Positions 4,259 through 7,492 of a DNA stretch of 7,492 nt are shown here, in pieces (position 1 is the stretch's first letter; each line of letters opens with the position of its first letter). This DNA is from Pseudomonadota bacterium. GTDB lineage: Bacteria; Myxococcota_A; Bradymonadia; UBA4248. Both the position numbers and the translations under genes were made by a program. The stretch covers positions 1 through 7,492 of the forward strand of contig WQTY01000099.1 of NCBI GenBank assembly GCA_009786045.1, written 5' to 3'. The notes under the pieces are model-generated. The model did no database searches, was not told the origin of the DNA, and was given only the letters and a program-made list of their open reading frames with translations.

Positions 4259-4678
4259 TTATTGTTTTTCCTCGTAGATGAACATCCAATTGATGCCGAA
4301 CTTGTCCTGCAGCGCGCCATAGAGAGCAGCAAAAAATGTCGGTGCAAGCGCGGTGTAGATTTTGCCGCCTTCTGCGAGGATGTCCCAGGCTTTTTGGACT
4401 TTTGCTGCATCGTCGGAGCCAAAGCTGACGTACATATTGGTGCCTGTCGAGCATTCACCGCAACATTCTGAAGTGTCAGCGCACATGATGTCGGCACCTG
4501 CAACGCGGATGCTGGCGTGCATGATCAGTCCCTTGTCAGCCTCAGCGATTGGACAGTTGGGATCTTCCGGGGCATCGGCGTATGTGCACTTACAGGTTAT
4601 CTCAGCATCGAATGCTTTAGTGTAAGTTTCCATCGCCTCAGCGCAATTGCGTTTGAATGTCAGGTAGTGTTGAATCAT
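4259..4678 (-). CDS. PhnB-like VOC/glyoxalase superfamily protein
   Basis: This 139-aa protein has the layout of PhnB-type VOC proteins: MIQHYLTFKRNCAEAMETY with the helix feeding KAFDAEI, then DKGLIMHASIRVAGADIM, the second beta-alpha module (YVSFGSDDAAKVQKAWDILAEGG), and the closing T.F.A..GAL.DKFGINWMF signature with Trp131. It is probably cytosolic and of unknown substrate; many relatives are called glyoxalase or 3-demethylubiquinone methyltransferase-like on similarity alone. AGGAG seven bases upstream (plus-strand 4686-4690) supports the start. It carries eight Cys, with C29/C31/C42 in the first loop and C66-x5-CC-x2-C76 (C66, C72, C73, C76) where relatives usually have a polar loop. 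This suggests a possible metal or redox site. It is convergent with the radical SAM gene. Confidence 0.85.
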   Translation of the reverse strand: MIQHYLTFKRNCAEAMETYTKAFDAEITCKCTYADAPEDPNCPIAEADKGLIMHASIRVAGADIMCADTSECCGECSTGTNMYVSFGSDDAAKVQKAWDILAEGGKIYTALAPTFFAALYGALQDKFGINWMFIYEEKQ

Positions 4679-4722
4679 GCGTTTTCTCCTGTCAAAATTG
4701 GGGGGGCCCTGTTGATTTAGAC

Positions 4723-4764
4723 TTGTTCAGCCTGGTTTTTTAGATAATGCTGAACAACTGTTCA
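4723..4764. promoter_or_regulatory. Inverted-repeat cluster upstream of the VOC gene
   Basis: TTGTTCAGC (4723-4731) and GCTGAACAA (4749-4757) form nine-base perfect arms around a 17-nt loop. The right arm overlaps a second palindrome, TGAACA-AC-TGTTCA (4751-4764), which has the GAAC-N4-GTTC form of some LexA/SOS boxes. The cluster lies 45-86 bases upstream of the VOC start, within the 153-bp gap to the MGMT-like gene. It may be an operator for the VOC gene. The site type is a guess. Confidence 0.35.
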
Positions 4765-4831
4765 TGATATGGCACAGTTTTCAGTTCACCGCCAGCATAA
4801 TTTTGCAAAGATTGTGTGCACGCGGTTTTGC

Positions 4832-5299
4832 CTACTCACGAAGATCCGCCAGGCTGTCTTCATAGCCGAACACAAGCAGGCGTTTTCCTTTTTGAACGAT
4901 CTGATGACCTTCTGATTCCAGCTTTTGCCGCTGTTCGTCCATGCCACCGGGATATTTTTCGTTGAGCTCACCATCGCGCTTCAGGGTGCGCCAGTATGGA
5001 AACAAAGCATCACCGCGCTCGACGCTGGCATGGGCACACATATTGACGAAAATGCCTGCTGTCATGGCACAGGTGACATCGGCATTGGCTTCTTTTGCCA
5101 AATGCATGCGAATGCGGTCGAGCGTTGTCAGCTTTCCAAAAGGAATCTTTGTCATGATTGCGTTGTACTGCATCGGGGCAGCGATCAACATCTTCGATCC
5201 GCCGAAACGCTTCACGGCCTCTGGTTTATCGGAGAGATCCTCGACTTTGGGTAAATCTCCTGCGTTGTGCAGCTTTTCATGGTATGTTTTTTTCGCCAT
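4832..5299 (-). CDS. MGMT-family (alkyltransferase-like) DNA-binding protein
   Basis: This 155-aa protein matches the stand-alone MGMT-family proteins related to the DNA-binding domain of O6-methylguanine methyltransferase. Residues 45-70 (AIMTKIPFGKLTTLDRIRMHLA) form the helix-turn-helix. VTCAMTAGIFVNMCAHA (75-91) follows, then PYWRTLKRDGELNEKYPGG (101-119) and EGHQIVQKGKR (130-140). The PCHR alkyl-acceptor motif of true transferases is not present; Cys77 and Cys88 lie in the recognition region but not in that context. Binding of damaged DNA without repair, as in ATL proteins, is more likely than methyl transfer. The start MAKKTYHEKL is chosen over the upstream open frame because it begins the conserved part and is preceded by AGGAG nine bases away. 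That SD lies in a 17-bp tandem repeat. Confidence 0.82.
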   Translation of the reverse strand: MAKKTYHEKLHNAGDLPKVEDLSDKPEAVKRFGGSKMLIAAPMQYNAIMTKIPFGKLTTLDRIRMHLAKEANADVTCAMTAGIFVNMCAHASVERGDALFPYWRTLKRDGELNEKYPGGMDEQRQKLESEGHQIVQKGKRLLVFGYEDSLADLRE

Positions 5300-5330
5300 C
5301 CTGGCATTCTCCTCATCCTGGCATTCTCCT
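5297..5330 (-). repeat. 17-bp tandem duplication of the MGMT-like gene's RBS and start
   Basis: On the minus strand the unit AGGAGAATGCCAGGATG occurs twice back to back (plus-strand 5314-5330 and 5297-5313). The downstream ATG (5299) opens the protein. The upstream ATG (5316) is out of frame because 17 is not a multiple of three, so initiation there would give a different short peptide. The repeat is perfect, so the event is recent or maintained. Confidence 0.85.
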
Positions 5331-5353
5331 CTTTCTTTTATGTGGGGGGCAGA

Positions 5354-5368
5354 CACTGCGAAGCAGTG
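5354..5368. other. Short perfect hairpin between TPR and MGMT-like genes
   Basis: CACTGC (5354-5359), loop GAA, GCAGTG (5363-5368). A neighbouring GGGGTG (5373-5378) can pair with CACCCC (5389-5394). They sit in the 153-bp gap after the TPR gene, where a terminator for that gene would lie, but no T-run follows on the minus strand. The role is uncertain. Confidence 0.4.
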
Positions 5369-5452
5369 GCCGGGGTGGTTGTCTTCACACCCCCTGCCGG
5401 CAGATATTCTCTGCCCCTGCAACGTATCGCCTGGGAAATGGCGGCGCTGGCG

Positions 5453-6205
5453 CTATCGCTGTTTTCTGGGAGCCGTTCTTCTGGGCCTTGCCGATTTAAG
5501 CGATTCGTACTGCGCATTGGCTTTTTGGGCACACGCCAAGTCGTCGGTTTTTACGCATATCTGATAAAGCGTTCTGTGGGCGGGCATATAGCTGCCATTG
5601 AGCCGCAGGGCATCCTCCACAGCGCGCCGCGCCTCTTCGAAGTTTTGCTTCATGCTGTGGGCAATGGCGAGATTCGTAAGAAGGATTTCGTCATTTGCAT
5701 GGTGTTTTCTGGCTTCTTGCAGTGCTTCGAGGCCGAGGTCGATCTTCCCGTAGCAAAGATAGGCGGAAGCAAGGTTGTTGAGAATTTGGTAATCATTGGG
5801 CTGCAGTGCGGATGCCTTGCGAAAGGCATCGGCCGCGCGCTCACAAAATCCGAACATTCGCTCTGCATTGCCCACGTTCATTAGGGTCTCGACACTATAG
5901 TCGATGCGCGTGGCTTCCACCAGATCTGCAAAAGCCGGGTAGGGCAGGTTCATTTTGGCGTAAGAGATACCACGCAGGGTGAGCGCGTAGGCAGTCGGCC
6001 CCTCGTCCTCAATGATCCGCGAAAGCAGCTTAATCGCAGCAGTATACTCCTGATCGAAGACGAGCAGTTCTGCCTGTATGATCGGGTCAGTTTGCTGTGG
6101 CGAAGCAGCCGTGACTGTCTCCTGGGTGGCCTTGCCGCCAGACGAACAGGCACAAACCATCACACCAACGATAAGACTAAGCAATACAAGTGTTCTCTTT
6201 AACAT
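5453..6205 (-). CDS. TPR-repeat lipoprotein
   Basis: This 250-aa protein has a lipoprotein signal peptide (MLKRT, hydrophobic 6-17, lipobox VCAC with Cys20) and a Ser/Gly/Thr-rich linker. About five to six tetratricopeptide repeats cover residues 42-236, seen as AELLVFDQEYTAAIKLLSR, LRGISYAKMNLPYPAFADL, NVGNAERMFGFCERAADAF, NNLASAYLCYGKIDLGLEAL and TNLAIAHSMKQNFEEARRAV. It ends in a basic tail (RPRRTAPRKQR). TPR lipoproteins act as scaffolds in the periplasm, for example in pilus or envelope assembly (PilF/PilW- or NlpI-like). No specific partner can be assigned here. It starts 74 bases after the stop of the peptidase gene on the same strand, so the two may be cotranscribed. Its own SD is weak. 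Cys at -2 of the lipobox is slightly unusual but allowed. Confidence 0.85.
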   Translation of the reverse strand: MLKRTLVLLSLIVGVMVCACSSGGKATQETVTAASPQQTDPIIQAELLVFDQEYTAAIKLLSRIIEDEGPTAYALTLRGISYAKMNLPYPAFADLVEATRIDYSVETLMNVGNAERMFGFCERAADAFRKASALQPNDYQILNNLASAYLCYGKIDLGLEALQEARKHHANDEILLTNLAIAHSMKQNFEEARRAVEDALRLNGSYMPAHRTLYQICVKTDDLACAQKANAQYESLKSARPRRTAPRKQR

Positions 6206-6279
6206 CGTTCTACCGGCAAGGAGCTATAGGCCACACAAAGACGCCCGTACTTTAACCAATGTCGCCAGCGTTGTAAACG

Positions 6280-7492
6280 TCATTTGCTCCCCACGGTGGA
6301 TTGCGCACACGGTTCGACGAATAACGAAGGGGTAGTCAGCATTTGCGTGGGAAGTTTGAGCCACTGCACGTGTCCGCCACGGACTCGCTGCAAATGGATG
6401 CTGTCCTGGCTGCGCCAGCGCGTATCCGGGACAGGGACGATGCGATCACCCACTGTTAGGCCCGCTTGCTGTGCAGGCATCTGGGCATTGACACGGGTCA
6501 CGAGGAGGGTGGCCGATCTCGCATTGAGCGAAAACTCAAGGCCCGCACTGTAAGTCAACGATAAACCCTGCGACAGACAAAGACCCTGATGCTGCAGAAT
6601 AGCCTCCACAGGGGTAGCTTCCTGCCTGGCAACATACATATCGAAAAAGCCGGTAAAGCTAAATTGGCTGTAGCCCTCCAACACCTCACGCAGCTTCGCA
6701 TTGTCAAATGCCTCAGACCAGCTCTGCGCCGAAAGTGCTCGCCAGAATCCCGCCCATGAGCGCCCGGTCTTCGCCGATTGCCACTGGCTGTCAATCGCCC
6801 AACTTAAAAAAAAGCCGCGATGATATGGCATTGTTGACCGCGATTCGGCCGTGCGGTGCGCATCCGGCTGCGTCAATAGTGTACTGGCTGCCACCGACAC
6901 GATGTCGAGGAATTGACGCGGAGAAAGTAACCCAAGCTCTCGCAGGGCCAGGATAGCCATATATTGCGTCAAACCCTCGCGAAACCAGGCCGCGGATTCA
7001 TAGTCCGCCTTCGAAAAGTGCAGCTGCTCCCCATTAAACAAGTGAAAAAGTTCATGCGCGACAAGTACTCGCCGGCGCTGGGCATGCCCCATGCCCGCAC
7101 GTCCAAACTGAAGAACGATTCCTCCCGGACGCGCAAAGCCTTCCACATGGTCAGCATCGTGCGGTGCATAGAATACGAAAACACTCATCTGAGGCGGCAA
7201 TTTGGCCGGCATCCACTCGGCATAGTGCGCCAGAACAGCCAAAGTCTCGCGCATCAAAACACTCTTCTGCTGCTCAAACTCAGGCGTTACCATCAATGTC
7301 ACACCAGACTGCCCCAGCGTTGCCACCATCGGCGCCGCTCCGCCAAACAAAAAGTAACTGCGGTTAAGCGCAAATCCATTCGCCGCCTCCAACGTCACCC
7401 GCCAGAGGCCCTCACCCCCCTGTTCGCGTGCAACCTGCGGCAAACTCGCCACCACCCCCTCTCGCGTCACCACCTCAATCCGCACAGGCTCA
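6280..7492 (-). CDS. M61-like zinc metallopeptidase with PDZ domain (N-terminus outside window)
   Basis: The reading frame runs off the window's right edge. The first possible start inside is GTG at 7483-7485, but preceding codons (Glu, Pro) are open, so the N-terminus is probably missing. Numbering from that GTG, residues 1-95 resemble the beta-rich N-domain of M61 glycyl aminopeptidases. HELFH (144-148) with Glu170 in WFREGLTQY gives the HExxH...E zinc site of gluzincins. Residues about 318-380 form a PDZ-like domain (LLVTRVNAQMPAQQAGLTVGDRIV). This order (N-domain, catalytic domain, PDZ) is that of M61 peptidases, which trim N-terminal Gly/Ala from peptides and are usually secreted or periplasmic. 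Any signal peptide would be in the unseen part. GC content and codon use look higher-GC than the lipoprotein cluster. Confidence 0.82.
   Translation of the reverse strand, partial: EPVRIEVVTREGVVASLPQVAREQGGEGLWRVTLEAANGFALNRSYFLFGGAAPMVATLGQSGVTLMVTPEFEQQKSVLMRETLAVLAHYAEWMPAKLPPQMSVFVFYAPHDADHVEGFARPGGIVLQFGRAGMGHAQRRRVLVAHELFHLFNGEQLHFSKADYESAAWFREGLTQYMAILALRELGLLSPRQFLDIVSVAASTLLTQPDAHRTAESRSTMPYHRGFFLSWAIDSQWQSAKTGRSWAGFWRALSAQSWSEAFDNAKLREVLEGYSQFSFTGFFDMYVARQEATPVEAILQHQGLCLSQGLSLTYSAGLEFSLNARSATLLVTRVNAQMPAQQAGLTVGDRIVPVPDTRWRSQDSIHLQRVRGGHVQWLKLPTQMLTTPSLFVEPCAQSTVGSK

Noticed and set aside
4751..4764. Calling the palindrome a LexA box outright
   Set aside because: The GAAC-N4-GTTC form is that of Gram-positive SOS boxes, the host lineage is unknown, and the downstream VOC gene is not a typical SOS gene.
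4832..5299. Calling the MGMT-family protein an active O6-alkylguanine transferase (ogt/ada)
   Set aside because: The PCHR acceptor motif is absent, so only the family and DNA-binding fold are supported.
4941..5564. 207-codon plus-strand frame with hydrophobic segments
   Set aside because: It overlaps the MGMT-like gene in antisense. The hydrophobic look comes from reading its complement, and no SD or family signature is present.
5267..5884. 205-codon plus-strand frame over the TPR gene
   Set aside because: The minus-strand TPR lipoprotein explains this stretch with a signal peptide and clear repeats; the plus-strand frame has neither.

Overview
The window looks like a chromosomal segment of a diderm bacterium with moderate GC. 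Four of its predicted proteins plus a TPR protein carry lipoprotein signal peptides. The mix of genes (radical SAM/lipoprotein locus, MGMT-like protein, TPR lipoprotein, M61-like peptidase with a PDZ domain) would fit a Deltaproteobacteria/Myxococcota-type lineage. That placement is a guess from gene style, not from a search. The left edge is the 3' part of a 5S rRNA gene, so the window begins at the end of an rRNA operon.

Region 1 (1-927): 5S rRNA 3' end with a U-run, a gene-free stretch, a small Cys-containing lipoprotein (236-613), then a short ORF whose last codons copy the C-terminus of the radical SAM gene found 3.2 kb downstream, followed by a hairpin-rich repeat (copy A).

Region 2 (928-3862), the main interest: a one-direction cluster of four lipoprotein genes and one radical SAM/SPASM-type enzyme. 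I recognise the enzyme and the large lipoproteins as members of the rSAM/lipoprotein system (TIGR04133/TIGR04134 type as I recall it, best known from Bacteroidetes, function unknown). Here the lipoprotein part is a tandem duplication with an exact 903-bp offset. Each unit holds one 207-aa lipoprotein with a carboxypeptidase-regulatory-like beta domain interrupted by a 9-residue Cys repeat, and one tiny (75/77 aa) lipoprotein with eight Cys in its mature part. All four share nearly the same leader and a YG(T/M)PYxEF motif just after or close behind the lipidated Cys. The likely logic is that the rSAM enzyme recognises this shared N-terminal region in the cytoplasm and modifies the variable Cys-rich parts before Sec export and lipidation. 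This is inference.

Region 3 (3863-4258): intergenic, with a degenerate start-like motif, a probable Cys-rich gene remnant on the minus strand, and copy B of the hairpin repeat, which contains a perfect 22-bp palindrome.

Region 4 (4259-7492), all minus strand: a PhnB-like VOC protein with an unusual Cys cluster, an MGMT-family (alkyltransferase-like) DNA-binding protein with a duplicated ribosome-binding site, a TPR lipoprotein, and the C-terminal 400 residues of an M61-like metallopeptidase with a PDZ domain, cut by the window edge. These look like ordinary housekeeping or accessory genes and show no obvious link to the rSAM locus.
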